Assembly: GCA_012931725.1 (NCBI GenBank)
Contig: CM022944.1
Location: forward strand, 35,753,187 to 35,817,186
Source of the DNA: Litsea cubeba
Lineage: Eukaryota; Streptophyta; Magnoliopsida; Laurales; Lauraceae
Direction: 5' to 3'
Length of the DNA: 64,000 bases
Shown: piece after piece, positions 11,604 to 21,620 of the stretch
Layout of the letters: each line of letters starts with the position of its first letter
Numbering within the stretch: position 1 is the first letter of the stretch
The notes under the pieces: model-generated
What the model was told of the DNA's origin: nothing
The model's input: only the letters and a program-made list of their open reading frames with translations
The model's database searches: none
Program-made: the position numbers and the translations under genes

Positions 11604-11981
11604 CACAGTAAGAAACAAGATTCAGTATCCCTTTCTACAGCGGAAGCGGAATATATTGCAGCGGCAACTTGTTGTACGCAAGTGTTATGGATGCGGCAAA
11701 TGCTCTCTGATCTAGGAGTTCCGACAACGGATCCTACGCCGATCCTCTGTGACAACACAAGTGCAATTCACATCTCTAAGAATCCTGTTCAGCATTCTAG
11801 AACGAAGCATGTTGCAATCCGCTATCACTTTCTCAAGGAAAAGGTTGCAGACGGTGAGGTAAAGTTGGAATATGTTCCAACTACTGAGCAAGTTGCTGAT
11901 ATCTTCACAAAACCTCTGCCAAAGGAAGTCTTCGAGTATCTCCGGAAAAAATTAGGAGTTACTCACTCTCCTAATCCTTAG
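11604..11981 (+). CDS. pol: Ty1/copia pol, part 2: rest of RNase H and C-terminus
   Basis: This is the continuation of the frame broken at 1501. It starts directly after the right CATGG copy and runs 125 codons to a TAG at 11979-11981. It contains the RNase H block LSTAEAEYIAAA, the WMRQMLSDLG and CDNTSAIHISKNP motifs, HSRTKHVAIRYHF and the terminal VADIFTKPLP, all typical of copia RNase H. Length and motif order fit an intact C-terminus. Because element L separates it from the rest, it can no longer be translated with the RT. It ends about 290 bp upstream of the element's 3' LTR. Confidence 0.92.
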   Translation, partial: HSKKQDSVSLSTAEAEYIAAATCCTQVLWMRQMLSDLGVPTTDPTPILCDNTSAIHISKNPVQHSRTKHVAIRYHFLKEKVADGEVKLEYVPTTEQVADIFTKPLPKEVFEYLRKKLGVTHSPNP

Positions 11982-12268
11982 GAGATGTGCTTGAAAGGGG
12001 GAGCACTGTATTCCTTGAATATACTATTCGCTCCTTCGTTGGTCCCTTTGGACTTGTTGTCAAAGGGGGAGAAAAGAATGTTATGCTAGGAGAAAGCTAT
12101 GCTAGAAGAAGTTATGCTATGATAGCTTGGGGGAGATTGGTATCAAGAATGTGAAGATCTTGATTCTATTGGTCTATGGTTCTGAAGAAGCTTCATGAAG
12201 GTCAACTGGTTCAAAGTGTTTCAAGTGTTGAAGTTCCAAGTGTTGCCAACAATTCCAAAGGGGGAGAT
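11982..12268 (+). other. Sirevirus spacer with repeated polypurine tracts
   Basis: Between the pol stop and the LTR lie AAAGGGGGAG-type tracts near 11994, 12063, 12129 and 12257. The last one directly abuts the LTR. Multiple conserved polypurine tracts in this place have been described for Sireviruses. No coding frame is seen. Confidence 0.8.
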
Positions 12269-13402
12269 TGTTGGAATTTGAGATGACTTGAGAAGTTTTA
12301 TGAAGCATTGAAGAATTTAGTATCTCAAGTATCATTTTGTATTGGAATTATTGTCAACACAATGTCACAAGTGTGGTGTTGATAGTGTGGTATTGATAGA
12401 GCTTCAAAGAGAAAACAGACTGACACAGTACAGGAAATTAGTTGTCCTGAAGCAGAGTGGCAGGTCGACCGGGCACCTCATGCGGTTGACCGGGCAAGAG
12501 AAACCTGCAGAAAACAGTCAAGGTTAGCTCCCAGTTAATTGTTGCCACAGTGTGTCGCCGGTCGACCGGGGACCCCATGCGGTCGACCGAGCACGACAGT
12601 TATCTACTTCCACAGTGTGTCGCCGGTCGACCGAAGACACCATGATGTCGACCGAGCACGGGAACCAGAATTGCGCAGAAATTAGAAGTTGTGCACGAAA
12701 ATTCAGGATTTATTTTGTATTTCGTTTGGGACTCTTTCTAAACGAATTCTAGCCTAATTTGAACACTCTTAAGGGTTACCATAACCTATATAAAGGCTTG
12801 ATTGGTTCGTTTTCAAATACACAGAAGAGAAGAGAGAACAAAAAGAAAGAGTTTTGGAGAGAAGAGTGATTGGAGAAGAAGTTGTTGCTGTGTGCAGTTG
12901 TGTTGCACGTTTCTACAGCAAATGTGGACGAGAATGTGCTCATGAAGATGGTGATTCGTCCATAAGATAAGTGTCTCTCTTATTATGCTTTAATTTTCAA
13001 TTTGTAAGGGATTGAGAGAGAGAGATTGTAGAGGGGAAAGGCTGTAGAAAAGTTCTCTACTTTAATTCTATAGAACATCAAGTTGGTGATTGGTGTTAGG
13101 GGTTTGGTGATCCTATCTGTTGGTGCAGATAAATTGTAAAGGGAGTAGGTGCTTCCTAGATAGTTGGTGCTATCTGAAACTTAAGGGTTGGTGCTCTTTG
13201 TCGTTGGTGCGACTAAATAGATTCAGACCTGCTCCGGATCGGTGTTCGGACAGTCTTTGAACCGTGGACGTAGCCTTTCGGTGAACCACGTTAAATCTGG
13301 TGTCCTTGTGTGATTTGATTTGCTTTTGTTGTTAAATTGGACCTGTTTTTAAGGAATCACTGATTCACCCCCCCCCCTCCTCAGTGATCGCGATATCTAA
13401 CA
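12269..13402 (+). repeat. 3' LTR of Sirevirus A
   Basis: 1,134 bp from TGTTGGAATTTG to GATATCTAACA, with TGTT/AACA termini. A TATATAAA box is at 12787-12794. A C-run followed by TCCTCAGTGATCGCG precedes the end. Three pairs of GGTCGACC-like palindromes occur at about 12465-12660. The 5' LTR is outside the window, so no dating is possible. Confidence 0.9.
12465..12660. repeat. GGTCGACC palindromes in the Sirevirus A LTR
   Basis: Three repeat units, each with a GGTCGACCG-like palindrome and a second (T/C)(C/T)GACCG(A/G)GCA half about 25 bp later, just upstream of the TATA box. CG-rich palindromes in this part of the LTR are known in Sireviruses and are thought to be cis-regulatory. Confidence 0.8.
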
Positions 13403-13684
13403 GATACCTCTAACCCTTTTGACATCCTGGAAAAATGCTCTTTTATAGAGCCAACTGATGCCTTCCCCTTCCCTCCTCTCCCTCCTTCTCTCTCTCATCC
13501 CTTGTCTTCTTCTGATCTTATAAATCCCCCTTCTTCCTCCCTTCCTGTTGGAATCTCCTTAGAGGTAAACCTCACCCCTCACTCTAACAAAAAGAAAACC
13601 AAAATCAGGAATAAAAATGCTTCCTCCTGTCGTCCCATGACCAGAAGCTCAAATAGAACCCCCTCCCTCCCCTCAAGTTCCTAA
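13403..13684 (+). pseudogene. LINE ORF1 (nucleic-acid-binding protein), C-terminal fragment
   Basis: Open frame from the first base after the Sirevirus LTR to a TAA at 13682-13684. The start is lost upstream. It begins with a TSNPFDIL-like stretch, followed by a low-complexity Pro/Ser-rich and basic region with KKKTKIRNKN and PMTRSSNR. Plant L1 ORF1 proteins often end this way before ORF2. The function would be RNA binding and formation of the LINE ribonucleoprotein. Its stop codon overlaps the ORF2 start in the sequence TAATG. It is a 3' remnant only, and the family call rests mainly on position and the NPFD motif. Confidence 0.7.
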
Positions 13685-16600
13685 TGATTAAAGTTCTCTA
13701 TTGGAACTATAGGGGTATTGCCAATTCCCCTTCACTTAGGGCTCTCCACCACCTCATCTCTTCAAACTCTCCAGATATCATTTTTCTCTCGGAGCCAATG
13801 ACCCTTTCTCCCCCTCCTTCTTTGTTGTCTAACTTCGGTTTTGATGGCTTTTTCTCCAACCACAACCAATCCACTGCTTCCATTTGGTGCCTTTTCAAAA
13901 CCACTTCTGCTTTCCAATTCTCTCTTTTGGATTTCTCCACCTAATTCTTAATCTTATCCTTCATTAACCCAGTCAATGGTACCCAATGTCTTCTCACTGG
14001 TATATATGCCTCTACGAACTATATTCGTAGAAGAGAGCTTTGGGAGTACCTAACTTCTCAAGCTTCTTCTAATACTCCATGGTGTGTGCTGGGAGACTTC
14101 AACTCCATCATCTTTGCCTCCGAAAAATTTAGTCTTAGACCTTCTCGTTTGAATACAGACTTCCAGCAGATGATGTTAGCCTCAGGCCTGCAAGACATGG
14201 GCTTTTCTGGAAATAAATTCACTTGGTCTAACAATTGTAGAGGCACCAGTTATGTTTTGCTAGACTAGACAGAGCTCTATGCAACCACCACTGGACTTCC
14301 ATCTCCTCAGATCCTTTGCTCTCTCACCTGCCTAAGGTCTCCTATGATCACTGCCCCCTGCTTCTCTCTCACAGCCAGAGTTTTTCTCCAACAAATGCTC
14401 CTTTCAAATTTGAAGCGATGTGGACTCTCCACCCGGATTTCAATAGGCTTGTAGCTGAAAATTGGAAGCCAGATCTTGAGGGCCACCCCCAATACGTGCT
14501 AGCTCAAAATCTAAAAGCTATGAAGAAGATTTTTAAGGTGTGGAATAAGACTGTCTTTGGAGAAATTAGGCTCAAGACCCAAGAAGCGGAAAGAACAGTG
14601 CCGGAAGCCCAAGTCATACTGGATGCTGGTCCTACAGATTCTCTCCATCAGGATCTTGCTGAGGCTAAGGCCTCTCTTCACAATTGGCTTCAATTCTCTG
14701 AATCCCATTGGCGTTAAAAATCAAGAGTGAGATAGTTGAAAGATGGAGAAAGGAACACTGCTTTTTATCATGCCTACGCTAAATCCAGAGGGGCTGTTAA
14801 TCGCATTGACAAAATCCTCTCCAATGGTAACTGGATTGAGGATCCTAGCCAAATCCAGCAACAGGCAGTTAGTCACTTCTCTGGCCTGGCTCAGTCTGTT
14901 CATCCAGACCCGGGAGCAAGCCTCTTTGACATAGATAGTAACAAAGTCTCCACTGTCATGAATTTTCAGTTGACTAAAATTCCGGATGCCGAAAAAATTA
15001 AGAATGAAGTCTTTGCTCTGAAGGCTGACAGTTCCCCTGGCCCAGATGGATTCTCTGGTTGTTGTTTCACTGCTACCTGGCTTATTACTGGAGGGACAAT
15101 CGTCAAAGCTGTGAAACACTTTTTCTCCTCTGGTAAACTCTACAAAGCTTCCAATGCTTATTTCTTGGCATTGATTTCTAAATCTAATTCGCCAAGTACC
15201 TTCACTGACTACAGGCCAATTAGCCTCCTCAACTTCTCTTACAAAATTATTTCCAAAATCTTGGCTTCCAGATTGTCTCTTATCCTCCCCTCTCTAATTT
15301 CCCCAAACCAAGCAGCTTTTGTTAAAGGGAGATCAATCCACCATCACATTGCTTTAGCTCATGAGCTCTTCCAATTTCTCCGTTTGAAGACAAGGGGTGG
15401 GTCTCTATGTATGCAGCTCGATATCTCCAAAGCATTTGACAAGTTAAGCTTGGCTTTTCTCTTTAAGGCTTTAGCTTTCTTTGGGTTTTCAAATAACTGG
15501 ATTAACCTTGTTAAAGCTTGTGTCTGCTCAGGAAAGGGTTCGGCTCTTATTAATAGAGTGCCTTATGGGTTTTTTTATTCTACTTGAGGCCTCAGACAAG
15601 GGGACCCTCTGTCCCCTTACCTCTTTATCTTGGCGGAGGAAATTCTAAGCCTCAACATTCAAAAATTGTTATCCTCTAGGCTGGTTCTCCCTTTATCCTC
15701 AGTGCCAAAGACCCCTTGTAACCTCTTTTATGCTGATGATATCCTGCTTTTCTTAAAAGGAAATAAGAAAGGTTTGTTGGCTCTCAAAGAAGTCCTAGTT
15801 AATAATCAATTCAGCTCGGGGCAACACATCAATGTGGCCAAAAGTAAGCTCTTCTTAGGTAAGTGTACCTTGGTGCACCTCTTATCATTGGAACTCCGAA
15901 AAGACATCACTTCCACTTTCTGGTGGACGGGTTCCTCTCCAAGCTTGTTGGGTGGAAGTCCAGGCTGCTCTCTTTTGCTGGTCGCAGTATCCTGATAAGG
16001 CATGTGCTGGGTAGTTTAGCCACTCACATTACTATGGTCTTTCCCCTTCCCAAGTCTGTTTCAAATCACCTTGAAAGTATTATGAGAAATTTCCTATGGT
16101 CGGGTGCTACTTCTAGGTCCAAAAGGAGTCGGATCCGTTGGGACTTGGTCTGTCTTCCCACATCTGAGGGAGGTCTTGGCATCAGGCGTCTCCAAGACCA
16201 CAATGGTGCTTCCTTTCTTAAGTTGGCTTGGATGGCTGCTTCGTCTGTCTCTTTTTGGACTGGTTGGATGAAAGGTAGGTACTTTCCAAGGACTGCTTTA
16301 TGGTTGGAGCTCTTCCATGACCAAAATTGGTTCTTATGTTTGGCGGAAAATAAGGAATTCTGCTCATATCATTCAAGCAGGCTGTAAATGGAACATAGGC
16401 AATGGTAAGTTGGTTGATGCATGGTTTGACTGCTGGTCTTCAAATTCTAACTTGGCAGCCCAGTTTCCTTCCCTTTTCTTTCCTCCCCACCAGATGCTCA
16501 GCTCTCTTTGGGATGGCTCTGATTGGATTTTCCCGTCTGGGCTTCAGATAGAGGTGGAAGAGGTTTTGAGGAGTGCTATTCAGTCTACCTCTATTGACCT

Positions 16601-17195
16601 AGGTACAGTCGACTCTATTTTTTGGAAAAGTCATCCAGGAAAAGACTTATCTTTCAAAGAGGCTTGGCAGTTAATTAGGCAGAGTCGGCCTCCAGTGGTT
16701 TAGGCCCCCCTGGTTTGGAACCACCTGATGAGTCCGAGAGTGTCTTTCTTTGCTTGGCGTCTGATGCACTGTAAGATTCCAACCAATGATTGGGCTCAAG
16801 CTGCTGGCCTCAGTCTAGCCTCCAGATGTTGTCTCTGCAATCAGCATGTTGGAACGGTGCTGCATCTCTTTTTCCTCTACCCCTTTACATTTGACCTCTG
16901 GAGTTGGATCCTTCAAGCTGCTGGTGTTTCCATTACTGTTCCTTGCTCTCCTTCAAGAATTTGGCTGGGTCTATCAGCCAACTGTGACAAGTTAGCCCGC
17001 CTCGGAGTTTCCTCTATCTTCTTCTCTACTACTTTTGTTATTTGGAAAAGCAGAAATGACCTTACTCACAGAAATTTAAGAGCCTCTCAGACGAAGGTCA
17101 AGATTCTCTTAAAAGAGCTTCTTTATTCCTCTCTCTCAGTACTATCAGCAGACCTTTTTCTGGCAGGTCTCTTCAGCAGTTTATACATTTTTTGA
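13684..17195 (+). pseudogene. LINE ORF2: APE endonuclease, reverse transcriptase, zinc-binding domain
   Basis: ORF2 starts at ATG 13684 with a WNYRGI motif of plant L1 endonucleases. GDFNSI near 14090 belongs to the same AP-endonuclease domain. RT motifs follow: SSPGPDGFSG, DYRPISLLN, AFVKGRSI, DISKAFDKL, GLRQGDPLSP and YADD at 15729-15740. The C-terminus has the zf-RVT-like region (FFAWRLMHCKIPTND, RCCLCNQHVGTVLHLFF), where the final expected Cys appears to be Tyr. Breaks: TAA at 13942; a 5-bp CTAGA duplication at 14260-14269 that shifts the frame; TAA 14715, TAG 14733 and TGA 15585; frameshifts near 15860 and 16310; TAG 16701. It cannot encode a working protein. Confidence 0.9.
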
Positions 17196-17737
17196 CTAAC
17201 CCCACTCCTTGAGAATTGTTTAATTTTATAGATTCTTTCTTGTTTCTCTTGGGATCTTCTGTGTTTGCTCTGTGGAGGCGGTAGTTTCTGTTGGTTTGTA
17301 GTTAGCTGCTCCTTTTCTGTTTGTCCCTCCTTCTGTGGTCCTAGCCATGGGGCTTTGTTTGCTTTTCAGTCTCCTCTCCCGCTGGTGGTACTGCTTCCCT
17401 ATAATGGCAGTGTATGGCAGAGCTTTGTGCTTTTCTTCTTGTCATTTTCCAACGCTGTATAGCTAGAGGCTGGTCCTGTTCTTTTTTTGGAAAGTGTTCT
17501 GAGCTTAGAGTGCATCAGTCCGGATGCCTCCCATCTCAGGTTCTTTTTCTCTGCTCTGCTTAGCAAGGAGGGGGTTCTCTTTGTTTTATATTGCATGTAA
17601 TGGGTTGGCTTCTGGGTTGCCTCCTGTCTTTTGGCTTTCTTTTTTGTAAGCTTTCCCTTTCTTTTCCCTGTTTTTGGGGGCTGCTTACCTTGTTCTCTTC
17701 TCCCTTTCAATACAAATTAACCTTTTAGAAAAAAAAA
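17196..17737 (+). other. LINE 3' UTR and A-tail
   Basis: T-rich non-coding sequence after the ORF2 stop, ending in TTTTAG plus nine A's. The short A-run marks the 3' end from which reverse transcription started. No gene is seen on either strand. Confidence 0.75.
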
Positions 17738-19217
17738 GACACTTTGAAAATTGCATGTTCTAGTAAGTTATATCTTTTTATGCAATTTTTTTTGTTCATC
17801 ACTATGCTCATTAGTTATATTATTCTAAGTGATGAATATCATTTTATGATGCTTGTTGGAATTTTTTTTTGTCACATGCTTGCTCTTAATCATGTTTCAT
17901 ATTCAATTGGTAATCAATTAGTATCATTTTCAATTAGTATCTATATCCAATTGGTATCATATCTTGAGTTTGTGATAGACCTTGTGTACATTGGATTGAA
18001 TTTGATAGTAATATGTCTTTGTTCCATGACACATTCCATTAGCATCATAATCTCCATGTTTGCCACCTCTCATGCTCTTATAGGGAAATCACATGACCAC
18101 CATGCTTATGTTTTCAAAATTTTGGTTGGTTAATGGTTAGGTTTGGCTTCATGACTGAACTTCATTTCATTCATCTTGTGCATGATAGTTATATCCAATG
18201 AATGTATGAAATGAATTCAAAACTTTACATAGCTTATGATTTTCATAGTTAAATTGTTTGATGCTATGTTTGAGTTAACCCCATCTCATCATGGATAGCT
18301 CTAACTTGGATGAACCCTAATAGGTGCATTCCTTAACTCCATTTTAGAGTGATTGAGTTAATAGTTTTATCCTTGAATCTCAATTGATATTTTTATTTAT
18401 TTCAATTGATATCCGTGATAGTTTATCTCCTTTTGACTTTGCTCTTTAATTATCCTATAGCTTATTCGTCAATTGTATCTTTATATTGTTAATTTGATCA
18501 ATATGAACTTTATAGTCAAATATTATTATCAATTGAATCTAATATTCCTTCACTTGAAGTTAACCCTCAATTGGTTAAATCATCTTCTTCTTGTACCAAA
18601 TAGTTATATTCTTGTCAAAAGTTTGACAAAAGGAGAGAATGGATTGAGGGGGAGTAAATCTTCATAGGAAGTATTAGTTTTGATCAAATTCACCCTTATA
18701 ACGGCTCTGATGCCCTTATAACTTATTACCCATGCATGATAACCTGTTACGTATTTCATTTTCGATTTCCTTTGTTAACAGGTGCTACTAAAAGGTATTT
18801 TCCTTGTTTCATGTGTAGGTACCCCTCTTCAATTGATACCTTTGCAATTTAATGGCGAAGGGGGAGAAAGTTCTCAAGTTTAATTGCAAAGTGGGAGAAA
18901 GAATTAAGGGGGAGGAAGTGCACATCTTGCCAAAAGGAGAGTGCATGGTCAAAGGGGGAGAGAAGATAGAAGAAAGCTTATGATCTAAAGAAGACGCTTG
19001 ACTAAAGATGAAGAGAAAGCTTGAAGATTGATCAAGCTCCAAGCATCAAGGAGAATGAAGAAAAAGAGCTAGAACCCAAGCTAAATGAAGAAGCATCCAA
19101 AGAGGTTTCAAGGATTGTCCAGCCAAGGAGGAGAAGCAGACTATGTGTGAAAATTTAGTGTTGATCAAGGTTTTCCAACATATTGAGGGTTTGCCATCAA
19201 ATTGCAAAGGGGGAGAT
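17738..19217 (+). other. 3' internal spacer of element B (Sirevirus type)
   Basis: AT-rich sequence rich in CAATTG(G/A)TATC motifs up to about 18650. It then becomes a purine-rich block with at least six AAAGGGGGAG-like tracts, the last at 19205-19216 directly before the LTR. The layout matches the spacer of Sirevirus A. A T-rich frame at 17744-18133 looks hydrophobic only because of base composition. No pol sequence of this element is in the window. Confidence 0.7.
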
Positions 19218-21047
19218 TGTTAGGGATTTTGTGCATTACAATTTGATGGATGCATTATCATTTTAGCATCTCATGAGTTTTCACACAAGCATTGTTTTAG
19301 AAACCTTGAAATCTTAATTTATACATGCATTGTTTTAAAATATTGTAAATCATATGTTTCGTGCATGTTTTGGTTTTAAATCTTGGACGCATTTTATTTT
19401 GAAAAGAATTCATAAATCAAGCTAGCCCATGCTTTAAAGTTTCGAATCTTATTTGGCTTTTAATGTTTAATGATTTTAAAAGAACTTAAATGATTTAAAA
19501 TCATGTTTCCAAGCTTGGTTTAATGGCCCAAAAATCCCCTCAAGAAAATACTTTAAAATATGTAAAGTTGGGATTTTTTGTCTATGGCTGTCGGTCAACC
19601 GACGTCAAGCTGTCGGTCAACCGACAGTGGAACCGAGGCCAACCGAGAGCCTCTGTCGGTTCCATTTCTAGAGAGCTACAAATTTTAGATTTTCTCTGTC
19701 GGTCCCTTCGTCGTTTCATGTCGGTTCGGTTGTCGGTTCGTGTCGGTTAACCGACAGATGATAACAGTAAGAAAACTTTTGAAAACATGACATTGCTTAG
19801 TGACCGTTGAGGTGTCGGTCGACCGACAGGTAGCCGTTGGATGCTTTTTTCTATAAAAGCAAGCTCATTCCTTTGGCCAAAGTTGATGATTTTTAAGCCT
19901 TTCTTGAAGAGCTTTGAGGCCAAAGAAAGGGGAAGAGCTAAGAAAGGCTACTGGTCAATTAGGAAAGCTAAAGCTTGGATTAATGAAGTTAAACCACCAA
20001 GTAAGCTTTACCTTCTATTAATCATATGTTTTATGCTTTGTCTAAATTCTTGGTAAATGATTTTTAGCATATAAACTATGATGTGTTGAATCCTCTACTT
20101 CTTTAATCTTTGATTTAAGTCATTGGATTCTTCACCTTTGATTCAAACCAAGTTTTGTTTTAAACTTTATAAAACATGTTTTGTTAAAACCTTTGATTTG
20201 TTTGATAACATGTTTCTTTAACTTGTTTGAATCATCATTATTGTTTTCATTCATTTGAACTTTAGTTAAACAGATTTGTTTTTGAAAATGACATTGCACA
20301 TGAATCACATGTTTAGGCTTAATTAACTTCATACAACTTGTGATTCTTTTGATTTTCATATCATCTACAAGTTTGAAATTTGTACATGTGATTTGCATAT
20401 CACTTCAATCATATCTTTATGTGCATAAACTTTAAAATGCTTTGAGCATATATTGATTGAGCCTTAATTTTATACTTGATCAAAGTATCCACACATACAC
20501 TTCATGAGCATTCATCTTTGCATTCATTAGTGTTTGTGTGAGTTGATTTTACACTTTCTTATCCACCTATTTTAGAGGCAAATTAATTGAGCTTAAATTG
20601 TAATCTCTTAGAGTGTTTTGTGAAAACACTTTCTTTAGAGAAATCTTTGTTTGTAAGGTTATTGGTTAGCTATTGAAAAGCATAGTGTAAAGGTTCTTGC
20701 TTAGCCTAGAAAAGCATATTGTATAGGTTGTTGTTAAGCCTTTAAAAACAACATTGTAAGGTTATTGCTTAGCCTTTCGAAAAGCATATTAGTGGAAATC
20801 CGGTGGGGTGTTGGATCACAAGCCGGTAGTGGATGTAGGCATTGAGGCCGAACCACTATAAATCTTTGTGTAGTAGTGATTGATTTGTGGTGATTGTTGT
20901 GTTTAAGCTTCCGCATATTGTATGATTAATCATCACATGTGACTAGTTATTTTAAAGAATTTAAAATTGGTCATTATTAGTCACGAAGTTTAGATCACCC
21001 TATTCACCCCCCACCCCCCTCTAGGGTTAGGATCCCTTGGACTTTCA
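19218..21047 (+). repeat. LTR B1 of element B
   Basis: 1,830 bp from TGTTAGGGATTTTG to GGACTTTCA. It has CTATAAAAGC at 19851 and several TGTCGGT(C/T)(G/A)ACCGACA palindromes at about 19588-19830, upstream of the TATA box. A C-rich stretch and GGATCCCTTGG precede the end. It closely resembles LTR B2 and LTR C. It is followed directly by more 3' spacer instead of a primer-binding site. Confidence 0.82.
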
Positions 21048-21620
21048 ACTACCCATACATGATACCCTGTTATATATTTCATTTTTTATTTCTTTTGTTA
21101 ACAGATGCTACTAAAAGGTATTTTTCCTTGCTTCATGTGTGTAGGTACTATTTGGAGATCCGTGTTAAGAGAATATGGGTCCTCAAAAGAAATTTCAACC
21201 CCTCTTCCATTGATACCTTTACAATTTAATGTCAAAGGGGGAGAGAATTAGGGGGAGGATATTCTAGATGTCAAAGGGGGAGAATATAGCCAATTTATCA
21301 AATGGGAGATTTTGTATTATCTTCCAAAGGGGGAGATAATGAATATCTTGCCAAAGGGAAAGTATTCATGGTCAAAAGGGGAGAGATGAAAGTAGAAAGC
21401 TTGGGAGCTAAAGAAGATGCTTGGCTAAAGTAGAAAAGAAAGCTTGAAGAATGTTCAAGCTCTAAGCATCAAGGAGAATGAAGAAAAAAACCTAGAGCCC
21501 AAGCCAAGTCAAAGGAGCATCCAAGAAGATTTTGAGCCTTGTCCAGCTAGGGAGGAGCTGAAGACTTAGTGTGTAAATTCGGTGTTGAGTAAGTTGCCAT
21601 CAAATTGCAAAGGGGGAGAT
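21048..21620 (+). repeat. Second copy of the 3' spacer of element B
   Basis: Starts within a few bases of LTR B1 with CTACCCATACATGATA..., matching 18724 onward (TTACCCATGCATGATA...). It continues through GTTAACAG(A/G)TGCTACTAAAAGG to the same series of AAAGGGGGAG tracts and abuts LTR B2. The spacer plus LTR unit is thus present twice in tandem with visible divergence. Confidence 0.8.

Larger units (their letters stand above)
1..13402 (+). mobile_element. Sirevirus-type Ty1/copia element A, 3' part, split by element L
   Basis: The 3' portion of a copia LTR retrotransposon. Its 5' LTR, gag, protease and most of integrase lie left of the window. Visible parts are the integrase-RT linker, reverse transcriptase and RNase H, a spacer with several AAAGGGGGAG tracts, and a 3' LTR ending at 13402. 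Repeated polypurine tracts between pol and the 3' LTR are a known feature of plant Sireviruses, as is the IIGDPEAGVKTR-type linker. The element is interrupted at 1502-11598 by a younger non-autonomous element. It is itself inserted in ORF1 of a LINE, because the LINE reading frame starts exactly at its right boundary. The right flank begins GATAC, the expected 5-bp target duplication; the left copy is outside the window. Confidence 0.88.
13403..17737 (+). mobile_element. L1-type LINE (non-LTR retrotransposon), 5'-interrupted and degenerate
   Basis: It contains the tail of ORF1, a broken ORF2 (endonuclease, RT, zinc-binding C-terminus), a 540-bp 3' UTR and a short A-run (17729-17737). Sirevirus A interrupts it within ORF1; the rest of ORF1 and the 5' end are left of the window. 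The right flank (GACACTTTG...) belongs to the spacer of element B, so the LINE probably inserted into B. The left target duplication cannot be seen. Confidence 0.88.

Noticed and set aside
17744..18133. 129-codon hydrophobic frame that could suggest an env-like protein of a Sirevirus
   Set aside because: The sequence is AT-rich spacer with repeated CAATTGGTATC motifs, and the hydrophobicity follows from base composition. No signal or fusion features.
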